From assembly GCF_008386565.1 (NCBI RefSeq), contig NZ_VUKA01000004.1, positions 1 to 64,000 on the forward strand: a stretch of 64,000 nucleotides of DNA, in the 5' to 3' direction. Shown one piece after another: positions 15,182 to 24,006 of this stretch (within the stretch, counting starts at the first letter, position 1; each line of letters starts with the position of its first letter). Origin of the DNA: Teichococcus oryzae (GTDB lineage: Bacteria > Pseudomonadota > Alphaproteobacteria > Acetobacterales > Acetobacteraceae). The position numbers were made by a program, and so were the translations under genes. The notes under the pieces are model-generated. The model was not told the DNA's origin, ran no database searches, and saw only the letters and a program-made list of their open reading frames with translations.

Positions 15182-16547
15182 TCCCCTGCGCCGTTCCCTT
15201 CCGCTCACCAGCCGCCCCGGGAACGGCATCCTGTTCCGCCGCAATGGCGAAAGCATCGCGGTCGGCCGGTTCCTGGCCGATGTGGCGGCGCTCGCCGCCC
15301 GCCTGCCGCCCCGCACCCATGCGCTCAACCTGTGCGCCGACCGCTACAACGCCCTGCTGGCCTTCGCCGCCGCCCTCAGCCGCGGCCAGGTGGTGCTGTT
15401 GTCGAGCGACCGGTCCGAGCGGCGCCTGGCCGAGATCTCCGCCGCCTATCCCGATCTCGCCCTGCTGGTGGATGCCGAGATCGAGGCCGTGCGCGGCGAG
15501 GCGCCCTGGGAGCCGCCGCCCGGCGCCATTCGCGTCGCGCCGCTTGCCATCCCGCGGCCGGACGGACCCAACCCGCGCATCCCCCTCGATCAGGTGGCGG
15601 TGATCGGCTTCACCTCCGGCAGCACCGGCCGCCCGGCGGCACACCCGAAAACCTGGGAAACCCTGGTCGCCGCCACGGTCGCCGCCGGGGAGCGCTTCGG
15701 GCTGCAGGGCGGCGCCGACATCGTCGCCACCGTGCCGCCGCAGCACATGTACGGCTTCGAGACCACCATCATGCTGCCGCTGCACGTGCCCACCACCAGC
15801 CATGCCGGCCCCTGCTTCTATCCGGTGGAGGTGGCCGAGGCGCTGCACGCGGCGCCGGGCCCGCGCGTGCTGGTGAGCACGCCGCTGCAATTGCGCGCCC
15901 TGCTCGGCGCCGGCACCGCGATGCCGCCCATCGAGGCGGTGATCTCCGCCACGGCGCCGCTCGACCCGGCGCTGGCCGCCGCCGTCGAAGCCGGCTGGAA
16001 CACGCGGATGCTGGAAATCTACGGCGCCACGGAAATGGGCTCCATCGCCAGCCGCCGCACCCTGGAAGGCGATTGCTGGACCCTTTACCGCAACGTGTCC
16101 CTGCGGCAGGCCAAGGACATGCCGGACGGCACCGAGGCGCTGGTGGAAGGCATGGCCGCGCCCGTGCCGCTGGCCGATGCGGTGGAACTGAAGGAAGGCA
16201 GCCAGTTCCGCCTGCTCGGCCGCCGCACCGACATCGTCAAGCTGGGCGGCAAGCGCGCTTCCCTGGCCAGCCTGAACCGCATCCTGCTGGGCATTCCAGG
16301 CGTGGAGGATGGGGTTTTCGCCGTGCCGGAGGATCTCGACCGGAACCCGTCCGCGCGCCTGGCGGTGTTCGCCGTGGCGCCGGGCCTGACCGCCGAAGCC
16401 ATCCTGGCCGCGCTGCGGCGGGAAATCGAGCCGGTCTTCCTGCCGCGCGTCGTGACCCTGGTGCCGGCCCTGCCACGCGACGCGGTGGGCAAGCTGCCCC
16501 GCGCCGCGCTGGAAGGGCTGCGGCGGCAGGTCGCGGGCCTCGCCTGA
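15174..16547 (+). CDS. AMP-ligase activating the aryl starter (ApeH-like)
   Basis: The 457-residue ANL-superfamily enzyme would adenylate an aromatic acid and load it on CoA or ACP as the polyene starter. The phosphate-binding loop GFTSGSTGRPAAHPK is at about 145-159, IYGATEMGS follows midway, and the C-terminal catalytic Lys lies in DAVGKLPR. It is shorter than typical 4-coumarate-CoA ligases (about 540), as in aryl polyene clusters. No ammonia-lyase or chorismatase gene is visible, so the source and identity of the acid are unknown. Confidence 0.85.
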   Translation: MTDPLRRSLPLTSRPGNGILFRRNGESIAVGRFLADVAALAARLPPRTHALNLCADRYNALLAFAAALSRGQVVLLSSDRSERRLAEISAAYPDLALLVDAEIEAVRGEAPWEPPPGAIRVAPLAIPRPDGPNPRIPLDQVAVIGFTSGSTGRPAAHPKTWETLVAATVAAGERFGLQGGADIVATVPPQHMYGFETTIMLPLHVPTTSHAGPCFYPVEVAEALHAAPGPRVLVSTPLQLRALLGAGTAMPPIEAVISATAPLDPALAAAVEAGWNTRMLEIYGATEMGSIASRRTLEGDCWTLYRNVSLRQAKDMPDGTEALVEGMAAPVPLADAVELKEGSQFRLLGRRTDIVKLGGKRASLASLNRILLGIPGVEDGVFAVPEDLDRNPSARLAVFAVAPGLTAEAILAALRREIEPVFLPRVVTLVPALPRDAVGKLPRAALEGLRRQVAGLA

Positions 16548-16549
16548 GC

Positions 16550-16867
16550 ATGGCAGCGCCCGAAGGCGGCACGCACCGCTTCGCCATTCCCGCGGGCCAT
16601 CCGGCCTTCGCCGGCCACTTTCCCTGCCGTCCGCTGGTGCCGGGGGTCATGTTGCTGGACGCCGCGCTGGCGCATCTCGCCGCCTGCGGCCTCGGTCGCG
16701 CCCTGCGCCTGACCCGCGCCAAGTTCACCGCCCCCGTGGGGCCTGAGGAGGCGGTGGAGCTGCGCTGGAAGGCCGCCGCCCCCGGCCGCGTCGCCTTCGA
16801 GGGCCATTGCGGCGGCACCCTGGCCTTCAGCGGCGAGGCGGCGCTGGAGGCTGGGCCGGCGGCATGA
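16550..16867 (+). CDS. hotdog-fold 3-hydroxyacyl-ACP dehydratase (ApeI-like)
   Basis: The 105-residue single hotdog domain has the FabZ-like segment HPAFAGHFPCRPLVPGVMLLDAAL. The catalytic His is probably His23, and Asp37 stands where FabZ has Glu. In characterised aryl polyene systems two small dehydratases, ApeI and ApeP, act as a heterodimer on the 3-hydroxyacyl-ACP; the second here is at 22748. It overlaps the following acyltransferase by ATGA. Confidence 0.8.
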   Translation: MAAPEGGTHRFAIPAGHPAFAGHFPCRPLVPGVMLLDAALAHLAACGLGRALRLTRAKFTAPVGPEEAVELRWKAAAPGRVAFEGHCGGTLAFSGEAALEAGPAA

Positions 16868-17778
16868 GCTGGCAGCGCCAGCGCGAGCGGGGCAGCCTCG
16901 GCGCCCTGCGGCTGATGGGCTGGGTCATCACCCGCCTCGGCTACCGGGCGGCCTGGCTGCTGTTGTATCCGATCACCGGCTATTTCCTGCTCTCCTCCCC
17001 CCGGCAAAGGCGCGCCGCCCGGCTGTTCCTCGGCCGCGCCCTGGGCCGCGAGGCCGGTTGGCGCGACCTGTTCCGCCTGTTCTTCACCTTTTCCGCCACC
17101 CTGCTGGACCGCGTCTTCCTGCTGGATGGCCAGCGGCGCGGCTTCCGCATCGAGGTGCAGGGGATGGAGGCGCTGGATGCCCGCATCGCCGCCGGCCGGG
17201 GCTGCATCCTGCTGGGCGCCCATATCGGCTCCTTCGACGCCTTGCGGGCGGTGGCCGATGCCGGCTGCCCGGTGGAGGTGGTGGCGCTGATGCATGGCGA
17301 CCACGCCGCCATCAGCCGCGATTTCTTCGCCCAGCACGCGGCGAGCCGCCACACGACGGTCATCCCGCTGGGCCAGCCCGATGCCATGCTGCGCGCCAAG
17401 GAATGCCTGGACCGCGGCGGGCTGGTCGGCATCCTGGCGGACCGCGCGCCCGCCATGCCCGGCCGCACCGGCGGCATGCGCGTCGTCCATGTGCCCTTCC
17501 TCGGCCGGCCCGCCGCCTTCCCGGAAGGACCGCACATCCTGGCCGGGGTGCTGGGCGCCCCGGTGATGCTGGCCTATGGCGTCTGGACCGGTCCGCGCCG
17601 ATATCAGGTGCGGTTCGAGCCTTTCGCGGAGCGCATCGTGCTGGACCGCCGCCGCCGGCAGGAGGCCATTGCCGAGGCCGCCGCCGCTTATGCCCTCAGG
17701 ATCGAGGCGGTGGCTCGCGCCTATCCTTACAACTGGTTCAACTTCCACGATTTCTGGGAGGAGATGGACGCATCATGA
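16864..17778 (+). CDS. LpxL/HtrB-like acyltransferase
   Basis: The 304-residue member of the lipid A acyltransferase-like family has a hydrophobic anchor (about 27-45). GCILLGAHIGSFDALRA carries the HxxxxD-type catalytic pair (H-I-G-S-F-D). Next come GILADRAP and a C-terminal NWFNFHDFWEE. In clusters of this type such an enzyme transfers the polyene acyl group from ACP to its lipid acceptor at the inner membrane. ATGA overlaps on both sides place it in the core transcript. Confidence 0.85.
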   Translation: MSWQRQRERGSLGALRLMGWVITRLGYRAAWLLLYPITGYFLLSSPRQRRAARLFLGRALGREAGWRDLFRLFFTFSATLLDRVFLLDGQRRGFRIEVQGMEALDARIAAGRGCILLGAHIGSFDALRAVADAGCPVEVVALMHGDHAAISRDFFAQHAASRHTTVIPLGQPDAMLRAKECLDRGGLVGILADRAPAMPGRTGGMRVVHVPFLGRPAAFPEGPHILAGVLGAPVMLAYGVWTGPRRYQVRFEPFAERIVLDRRRRQEAIAEAAAAYALRIEAVARAYPYNWFNFHDFWEEMDAS

Positions 17779-18353
17779 CCCATCGCCGCGCCCTTATCGC
17801 CCTTGCGTTGGCCTGCCTGGCCCCGCCCGCGCTGGCGCAGCCGGCGCCGACGCTGGATTCCGTGATGGCCGCCCTCGCCGCCCGCCGCCAGGGCCACGCC
17901 CGCTTCACCGAAACCCGGGAATTCCCCGAGCTGAGCATGCCGCTGCCCAGTAGTGGCACCTTGAGCTGGGCCGCACCCGACCGGCTGGAGAAGCACACCA
18001 CCGAGCCGGTCGAGGAAATCCTGCGCATCGAGGGCGACCGGCTGGTCTTCGCCCGCCCGGCGCAGAACATCCGCCGCGAACTGGGCCTGGACGAGCAGCC
18101 CGAGCTGCGCCCCCTGGTGGAATCGATCCGCGCCACCCTGGCCGGGGACCTGCCGACGCTGCAACGGCATTACGAGGTGCGCTTCGCCGCGCAGCCCGAT
18201 GGGGGCTGGCGCATCGACCTCACGCCACGCTCCATGCGGGTTTACGCGGCGCTGCAATCCGTGGCGATAAGCGGGCGCGGCGACGCCGTGTTGTCGGTGG
18301 TGACGCGCGGCAACCAGGGCGAAACCCGCATGACCATCCAGCCGGAGCCGTGA
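17775..18353 (+). CDS. LolA-like periplasmic carrier (ApeL-like)
   Basis: The 192-residue exported protein has a clear signal peptide (about 1-21, ALAQ) followed by a LolA-like half-barrel sequence: ARFTETREFPELSMPLPSSGTLSW and LEKHTTEPVEEILRIEGDRL. Related proteins in aryl polyene clusters are thought to chaperone the polyene lipid across the periplasm. It overlaps the MMPL exporter gene by GTGA, consistent with a joint export function. Confidence 0.85.
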   Translation: MTHRRALIALALACLAPPALAQPAPTLDSVMAALAARRQGHARFTETREFPELSMPLPSSGTLSWAAPDRLEKHTTEPVEEILRIEGDRLVFARPAQNIRRELGLDEQPELRPLVESIRATLAGDLPTLQRHYEVRFAAQPDGGWRIDLTPRSMRVYAALQSVAISGRGDAVLSVVTRGNQGETRMTIQPEP

Positions 18354-20767
18354 GCGCCGCCGCGACGGCGTGGCGGCGCCTGGGCCTCGCCCTGCTGCTG
18401 CTGGGGCTGCTGGCCGCCGCGCTGTTCCGCCTGGTTCCGTTTCGCGCCGAGCTGGGCGACCTGCTGCCCCCCGCCGGCACGCCGGCCGCGCGCTTCCTGC
18501 TGGATGAGCTGCGCGGCGGCGCCGCCACCAGCCTGTTGCTGGCCGGCATCGAGGGCGCGCCGGAACCGGAACTCGCCCGCATCAGCCGGGAGGTGGGCGA
18601 TGCCTTACGGGCTTCCGGCCATTTCGTGTTTGTCGGCAACGGCGCGCAGGACCTGCCGCCGCAGGAGCGCGACCTGCTGTTCCGCTACCGCTACCTGCTG
18701 TCGCCCATCGCGGAGGACCCGGCGCGCTTCACCGCCGACGCGCTGCGCCCGCGCCTCCAGGGATTGCTCGACGGGCTGCGCTCCGCCGCCGCGCCGGTGC
18801 TGGCGCAGTTCGGCTTCGCCGACCCGCCGGGCGCGTTCCTGGACCTGCTGCGCTCCTGGCTCGGCGAAAGCCGGGTGACGATGCGCGGCGGCGTCTGGTT
18901 CGCCGCTGGTGACACGCCGCCCCGCGCCCTGATCGTGGCGCGCGGCCGGGCGCCGGGAACCGATCTGGAAGCCCAGGCTGCCATGGTGCGCGCCTTCGAG
19001 GGCGCCTTCGCCGCCGCCCATCCCGGTCCCGCCCGGCTGATGCTGCGCGGCCCTGGCGTGTTCAGCGCCGCCGCCGCCGCCGCGATCGAGGCGGATGTGC
19101 GGATGATCTCGATCCTGTCGGGCCTGCTGATCGCCGGCTTCCTGTTGTGGCGCACGCGGTCGCTGCTGATGCTGGCGGCGGTGGCGGTGCCGCTGCTGGC
19201 GGGCATGCTGGCCGGCACGCTGCTGGTCTTCCTGGTGTTCGGCGCCGTGCATGGCGCGGCCTTCGGCTTCGGCATGACCATGCTGGGGGTGGTGGCCGAT
19301 TATCCCATGCTGCTGGCCGGCCAGCGCCGCCCGGGCGAGGACCTGCGCGGCACCGCCCGGCGCCTCGGCTTCACCCTCGCCCTTTCGGCGCTGGCGGCGG
19401 CGATGGGGCTGACCGCGATGCTGCTGTCCGGCTTTCCGCTGCTGGCGCAGCTTGGCCTGTTCGGCGCGGCGGGGCTGCTGGCCGGGGCGGCCGCGACGCG
19501 CTGGCTGCTGCCCCTGCTGCTGCCGGGCGGGGCGATCCGGCCCCGCCCTCTTCCCGGCCCCCTGCCCGGGCTGCTGCGGCGATTGCGGGGCTCGGCCTGG
19601 CCGGCGCTTATCCTGCCGCTGGCGGCGCTGGGCCTGTGGGCCATGGGCGGGCCGCGCTGGAACGACGACATCAACCACCTGAGCCCCGTGCCGGAGCAGC
19701 TGCGGCAGGAGGACGCCGAGTTGCGGCGGCAGCTCGGGGCCCCCGATGTCGGCACGCTGATCGCGCTCCGCGGCGACGATGCGGAAACCGTGCTGCGCCG
19801 GGCGGAACGTGCCGGCGCGGCGCTGGCCCCGCTGGTGGAGGCGGGCGCCATCGCCGGCTTCGACAGCCCGGCCCGCTACCTGCCCAGCGCCGCCACCCAG
19901 CGCGCCCGCCAGGCCGCCCTGCCGGCGGAGGAACGCCTGCGCTCCGCCTTGTCCGAGGCCGCGCGGGACCTGCCCTTCCGACCCACAGCCTTTGATCGCT
20001 TCCTGGCAGGCGTCCAGGAAAGCCGCGGGCTGGCGCCGCTCACCCCGGCGGAACTTGGCCCCGCGCCGACCATGGCCGCCCGCCTTGGCCTGCTGCTGAC
20101 CGAACGGGACGGCGCCTGGCAGGGCTTCGTGATCCCTGATGGCGTGCGGGGCCTGCCCGCGCTGCGCGCTGCCGTGGCGGCCCTGCGCGACCCGGACATC
20201 CTGTTCATCCACATCAAGGGCGAGACCGAGGCCCTGGTCGCCACCGCCATCGCCCAGGCCCTGCGCTGGGTGGCGCTGGGCGGCATCGGCGTGCTGGCCT
20301 TGCTGCTGCTCGGCCAATGGCACCAGCGCGGCGGCTGGCGCCCCGGCCTCGCGGCCCTGCTGCGCATCGCCCTGCCGATCGGTGGCGCGGTGCTGGTGAC
20401 GCTGGCGGTGCTGGCCGCGCTGGGCGAGGCGCTGAACCCCTTCCACCTGGCCGCCCTGCTGCTGGCCGCCGGGGTGGGGCTGGATTACGCCCTGTTCCTC
20501 GGCCTGCCCGCGCCGGAGGATGCGGCGGAAGGGGACCGCAATCTCGGCGCCGTGTTCAACTGCGCCGCCACCACCCTGCTGACCTTCGGCCTGCTGTCCT
20601 TCTGCGCCACCCCGGTTCTGCGCGGGATCGGGCTGTGCGTCAGCATCGGCGTGGCATCCGCCTTTGTGCTGGCTCTCGCCCTGGCCCCGCGCGGCGTGGT
20701 AACGGCGGCTCCGGCCATCCCTTCTTCCGGCGCTTCGCCATCAGCAACCCGACGGACCGGCGCTTGA
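18350..20767 (+). CDS. MMPL/RND-family exporter (ApeM-like)
   Basis: The 805-residue inner-membrane protein has one N-terminal helix and two groups of about five transmembrane helices separated by periplasmic domains, the MMPL layout. RMLISILSG-like and GAAFGFGMTMLGVVADYPMLLAG segments mark the first bundle, and AAGVGLDYALFLGLP the second. Asp residues within these helices are typical of proton-driven RND pumps. It probably extracts the polyene lipid for hand-over to the LolA-like protein. The start is GTG 18350, coupled to the previous stop; its own stop overlaps the KS start by TTGA. Confidence 0.9.
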   Translation: MSAAATAWRRLGLALLLLGLLAAALFRLVPFRAELGDLLPPAGTPAARFLLDELRGGAATSLLLAGIEGAPEPELARISREVGDALRASGHFVFVGNGAQDLPPQERDLLFRYRYLLSPIAEDPARFTADALRPRLQGLLDGLRSAAAPVLAQFGFADPPGAFLDLLRSWLGESRVTMRGGVWFAAGDTPPRALIVARGRAPGTDLEAQAAMVRAFEGAFAAAHPGPARLMLRGPGVFSAAAAAAIEADVRMISILSGLLIAGFLLWRTRSLLMLAAVAVPLLAGMLAGTLLVFLVFGAVHGAAFGFGMTMLGVVADYPMLLAGQRRPGEDLRGTARRLGFTLALSALAAAMGLTAMLLSGFPLLAQLGLFGAAGLLAGAAATRWLLPLLLPGGAIRPRPLPGPLPGLLRRLRGSAWPALILPLAALGLWAMGGPRWNDDINHLSPVPEQLRQEDAELRRQLGAPDVGTLIALRGDDAETVLRRAERAGAALAPLVEAGAIAGFDSPARYLPSAATQRARQAALPAEERLRSALSEAARDLPFRPTAFDRFLAGVQESRGLAPLTPAELGPAPTMAARLGLLLTERDGAWQGFVIPDGVRGLPALRAAVAALRDPDILFIHIKGETEALVATAIAQALRWVALGGIGVLALLLLGQWHQRGGWRPGLAALLRIALPIGGAVLVTLAVLAALGEALNPFHLAALLLAAGVGLDYALFLGLPAPEDAAEGDRNLGAVFNCAATTLLTFGLLSFCATPVLRGIGLCVSIGVASAFVLALALAPRGVVTAAPAIPSSGASPSATRRTGA

Positions 20768-21963
20768 CTGCTTCCGCCCCCTTCCCGCCCCTGGCGGTCA
20801 CCGCCTTCACCGCCGTCAGCGCCATTGGCCGCGGCCTCGCCGCCACCCGCGCGGCGCTGCACCAGCGCCAAAGTGGGCTTTCCGCCGCGGCCAAGGAAGA
20901 TGGCGTGCCCGGCGCCTGGATCGGCCGCGTGGCCGGGCTGGAAGCAGTGGCCCTGCCGCCGGAGCTGGCCGCGTTCCAGTGCCGCAACAACGCCCTGGCC
21001 GAGATGGCCCTCGCCACGGACGGTTTCGCCGGAGCCGTGGTGGCGGCGCGCGAACGGCATGGCGCGTCGCGCATCGCCGTGCTGCTCGGCACCAGCACCG
21101 CCGGCATCGCCGAAACGGAGGCGGCCTATCGCGGCCGCGCCCCGGGCGAGGCCGCGCTGCCGGCCGGTTTCCACTACGCCACAACGCATGACCTGCACGC
21201 CCTGCCGCGCTTCGTGCGGCGGCGCCTCGGGCTGGCCGGGCCGGCCTTGTGCGTTTCCACCGCCTGCACCTCCGGCGCACGCACCGTGCTGGAGGCGGCG
21301 GCGCTGCTGCGCGCCGGGCTGTGCGACGCGGTGGTGGCTGGCGGCGTGGACACGCTGTGCCGCATGACGCTGCGGGGCTTCGCTTCTCTCGCCCTGCTGT
21401 CGGAGGGGCCAAGCCGCCCCTGCGCCGCCGACCGCAACGGCATCAGCATCGGCGAGGCCGCCGGCTTCCTGTTGCTGGAGCGCGATCCGGCGCCGGGCGC
21501 GCTGGCGGTGCTGGGCGCGGGCGCCAGCAGCGACGGGCACCACATGTCCTCGCCGCACCCGGAAGGGCTCGGCGCGGTGCTGGCGATGCGCGCGGCGCTC
21601 GATTCCGCCGGGCTGCCGCCGGAGGCGATCGGCTACATCAACCTGCATGGCACCGGCACCCGCGCCAACGACGCCATGGAGGACCGCGCCGTGTCGCAGC
21701 TGTTCGGCGCCGGTGTGCCCTGTTCCTCCACCAAGGGCTGGACCGGGCACACGCTGGGCGCTTCCGGCGCGCTGGAGGCGGTGATCGCGGCCCTGTGCCT
21801 GGAGGATGGGCTGATCCCCGGCTGCCTGGGCGTGGAAGCGGCGGACCCGGATTTCACCTCCGACATCGCCACCGGCAACCGCGCCGCGCCGCTTGCCCGC
21901 GTGCTGAGCAATTCCTTCGGCTTCGGAGGCAGCAATTGCAGCCTGATCCTGGGCCGCGCATGA
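20764..21963 (+). CDS. beta-ketoacyl-ACP synthase (ApeO-like KS)
   Basis: The 399-residue type II ketosynthase has the intact Cys-His-His triad: Cys168 in STACTSG, His295 in NLHGTGT and His329 in TGHTLGASG. It condenses malonyl-ACP with the growing polyene. The downstream gene encodes a KS-like protein without these residues, so the pair looks like a KS:chain-length-factor heterodimer. The start is most likely TTG 20764, overlapping the exporter stop; an in-frame ATG appears only well inside conserved sequence. Confidence 0.9.
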   Translation: MTASAPFPPLAVTAFTAVSAIGRGLAATRAALHQRQSGLSAAAKEDGVPGAWIGRVAGLEAVALPPELAAFQCRNNALAEMALATDGFAGAVVAARERHGASRIAVLLGTSTAGIAETEAAYRGRAPGEAALPAGFHYATTHDLHALPRFVRRRLGLAGPALCVSTACTSGARTVLEAAALLRAGLCDAVVAGGVDTLCRMTLRGFASLALLSEGPSRPCAADRNGISIGEAAGFLLLERDPAPGALAVLGAGASSDGHHMSSPHPEGLGAVLAMRAALDSAGLPPEAIGYINLHGTGTRANDAMEDRAVSQLFGAGVPCSSTKGWTGHTLGASGALEAVIAALCLEDGLIPGCLGVEAADPDFTSDIATGNRAAPLARVLSNSFGFGGSNCSLILGRA

Positions 21964-22754
21964 GCGGCGCCTTCTGCCACATCGCGGGCGTCGGGCTGCT
22001 GGGGCCGGGCCTGCCGGGCTGGGCGGCTTCCATACCGGTCCTGTCCGGCGCTGCGCCATGGGTCCCGGCCGAGACGGTCCTGCCACCGCCCCCCCTGCTG
22101 CCGCCCACCGAGCGGCGGCGCGCGGGAGCCGTGACGCGCCTCGCCCTGGCCGCGGCCACGGAAGCCAGCGCCGGGCTGGACGCCGCCGCGCTGGACACGG
22201 TGTTCGCCTCCTCCAACGGGGATGGCGCCACGCTGGGCGCGATCCTGGAGGCGTTGACTGCCGAAGGGAGCGATGTCTCGCCCACGCAGTTCCACAACTC
22301 GGTGCACAACGCGGCGGCCGGCTACTGGGGCATCGGCACCCATTCCATGCGCCCCTCGGTCAGCCTGGGCGGGCATGACGACGTGCTGCCGCTGGGCCTG
22401 TTGCAGGCGGCCGCCCAATGCGCGGCGTGGGGTCGGCCGGTGTTGTTCTGCGCCTATGACGCGCCCTTGCCGCCGCCGCTGGATGCCTGCCACCCCGCCG
22501 CCTTTCCTTTCGCCATGGCCCTTGTGCTGCGGCCGGGACGCGAGGGCGGCCTCGCCGGGCTGCGGCTGTGGCACCAGGCGGAGGATTGCGCCGCCCCCGC
22601 CACACGCGGCGCCCTCGGCGAGGCGCTGGAGGATGGCAATCCCGTAGCCCGCGCCTTGCCGATGCTGGAAGCCCTGGCGGCCGGCCGGCCGGCCGATCTG
22701 TGCTGGCCGCTGCTGGATGGCGGCGCCGTGTGCGCCGCGCTTTCGCCATGCTGA
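21960..22754 (+). CDS. KS chain-length-factor-like protein (ApeC-like)
   Basis: The 264-residue protein belongs to the short beta-ketoacyl synthase N-terminal-like family. The hallmark QFHNSVHNAAAGYWGIG is present, but no Cys active site or C-terminal His pair. In aryl polyene biosynthesis the equivalent ApeC pairs with ApeO and sets chain length. The genes overlap by ATGA, which fits stoichiometric expression. The stop overlaps the next start (ATGCTGA). Confidence 0.85.
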   Translation: MSGAFCHIAGVGLLGPGLPGWAASIPVLSGAAPWVPAETVLPPPPLLPPTERRRAGAVTRLALAAATEASAGLDAAALDTVFASSNGDGATLGAILEALTAEGSDVSPTQFHNSVHNAAAGYWGIGTHSMRPSVSLGGHDDVLPLGLLQAAAQCAAWGRPVLFCAYDAPLPPPLDACHPAAFPFAMALVLRPGREGGLAGLRLWHQAEDCAAPATRGALGEALEDGNPVARALPMLEALAAGRPADLCWPLLDGGAVCAALSPC

Positions 22755-23188
22755 GCGCGCCACTGGACCATGAGGCCATCGCCGCCCTGGTGCCGCATGC
22801 CGGCAGCATGTGCCTGCTCCATCGCGCCGAGGCTTGGGATGCCGATCGCATAAGCTGTTCCGCCCTGTCCCATGCCGATCCGCGGAACCCGCTGCGCCGC
22901 GATGGCCTGTTGCCGGCGATCTGCGGCGTGGAATACGCGCTCCAGGCCATGGCGCTGCATGGCGCCCTCACCGGGGACGGGCCGCAGCCGGCCGGCTTCC
23001 TCGCCAGCCTGCGCGGCGTCGACCTCCACGCGGACCGGCTGGACGGCCAGCCATCCCCCCTGAAGGTGGAGGCCGTGGCCCTGGCGCGGGAAGCGCGCTC
23101 CTTCATCTACGGCTTCACCCTGGCCGCCGATGGGCGGGTGCTGGTGGCCGGCCAGGCGGCGGTGATCCTGCCGGCGGTGTCCCGGTGA
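22748..23188 (+). CDS. hotdog-fold dehydratase (ApeP-like)
   Basis: The 146-residue protein starts with LDHEAIAALVPHAGSMCLLHRAEAWD, the PHxxxMxLL pattern of ApeP-type 3-hydroxyacyl-ACP dehydratases. NPLRRDGLLPAICGVEYALQAMALHG corresponds to the central hotdog helix. It would work with the ApeI-like protein (16550) to make each double bond. It overlaps the ketoreductase start by GTGA. Confidence 0.8.
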   Translation: MLSAPLDHEAIAALVPHAGSMCLLHRAEAWDADRISCSALSHADPRNPLRRDGLLPAICGVEYALQAMALHGALTGDGPQPAGFLASLRGVDLHADRLDGQPSPLKVEAVALAREARSFIYGFTLAADGRVLVAGQAAVILPAVSR

Positions 23189-23904
23189 GGCGCGCCCTGG
23201 TGTCCGGCGCGGCCAGCCCGATCGGCCTCGCCATCGCCCGGCAACTGGCGGCGCAGGGGGAGCACGTCATCCTGCACGCCCATGCGGGGTTGCGCCGCGC
23301 CGAGGAGGAAGCCGCCGCCCTGCGCGCCGCCGGCCACGGCGCCGAGGCGGCGGGGTTCGACCTGACCGACCCTGCGGCCACCGAGGCGGCGCTGCACAAC
23401 CTGCTGCGGGACGGACCAATCCAGATCCTGGTGCACAATGCCGGCACCCACCACGATGTGCCGATGGCGGGCATGTCGGCGGCGCAATGGCATTCCGTGA
23501 TGGACGTGTCGCTGAACGGCTTCTTCCACCTCGCGCAGCCGCTGCTGCTGCCGATGATCGGCACGCGCTGGGGGCGGATCGTCGCCATCTCCTCCGTGTC
23601 GGCCATCATGGGCAACCGGGGCCAGGCCAATTACGCCGCGGCCAAGGCCGGGCTGGGCGGCGCCATCCGTTCCCTGTCGCTGGAATGCGCGCCGCGCGGC
23701 GTCACCGCCAACGTGGTCGCCCCCGGCATCATCGACAGTCCGGCCACGGCGGCGGTGATGAGCCGGGAGCAGATCGCGAAAATGGTTCCCGCCCGCCGCG
23801 CCGGACGCCCGGAGGAGGTGGCGGAGCTGGTCGGCTTCCTGGCGTCCGACAAGGCCGGCTACATCACCGGGCAGACCATCTCGATCAATGGCGGACTGGC
23901 CTGA
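23185..23904 (+). CDS. 3-ketoacyl-ACP reductase (ApeQ/FabG-like)
   Basis: The 239-residue SDR has Ser137, Tyr150 and Lys154 as the catalytic triad (SSVSAIMGNRGQANYAAAK). It also has NAG at 85-87, Asn111, and C-terminal GYITGQTISINGG. The nucleotide-binding loop is SGAASPIG rather than the common TGxxxGIG. It reduces 3-ketoacyl-ACP with NADPH before dehydration. GTG 23185 is coupled to the previous stop. It is the last gene of the overlapped series. Confidence 0.9.
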   Translation: MRRALVSGAASPIGLAIARQLAAQGEHVILHAHAGLRRAEEEAAALRAAGHGAEAAGFDLTDPAATEAALHNLLRDGPIQILVHNAGTHHDVPMAGMSAAQWHSVMDVSLNGFFHLAQPLLLPMIGTRWGRIVAISSVSAIMGNRGQANYAAAKAGLGGAIRSLSLECAPRGVTANVVAPGIIDSPATAAVMSREQIAKMVPARRAGRPEEVAELVGFLASDKAGYITGQTISINGGLA

Positions 23905-24006
23905 GGCAGGACTAGCCCGCATTCCGGCTGGACAAGCCATACGCTTCCGCCGCAGCTTGTTGCGCGCCGCGAAGCCGCCCTGGCACGAGAATCACGGAAG
24001 CCGCCA

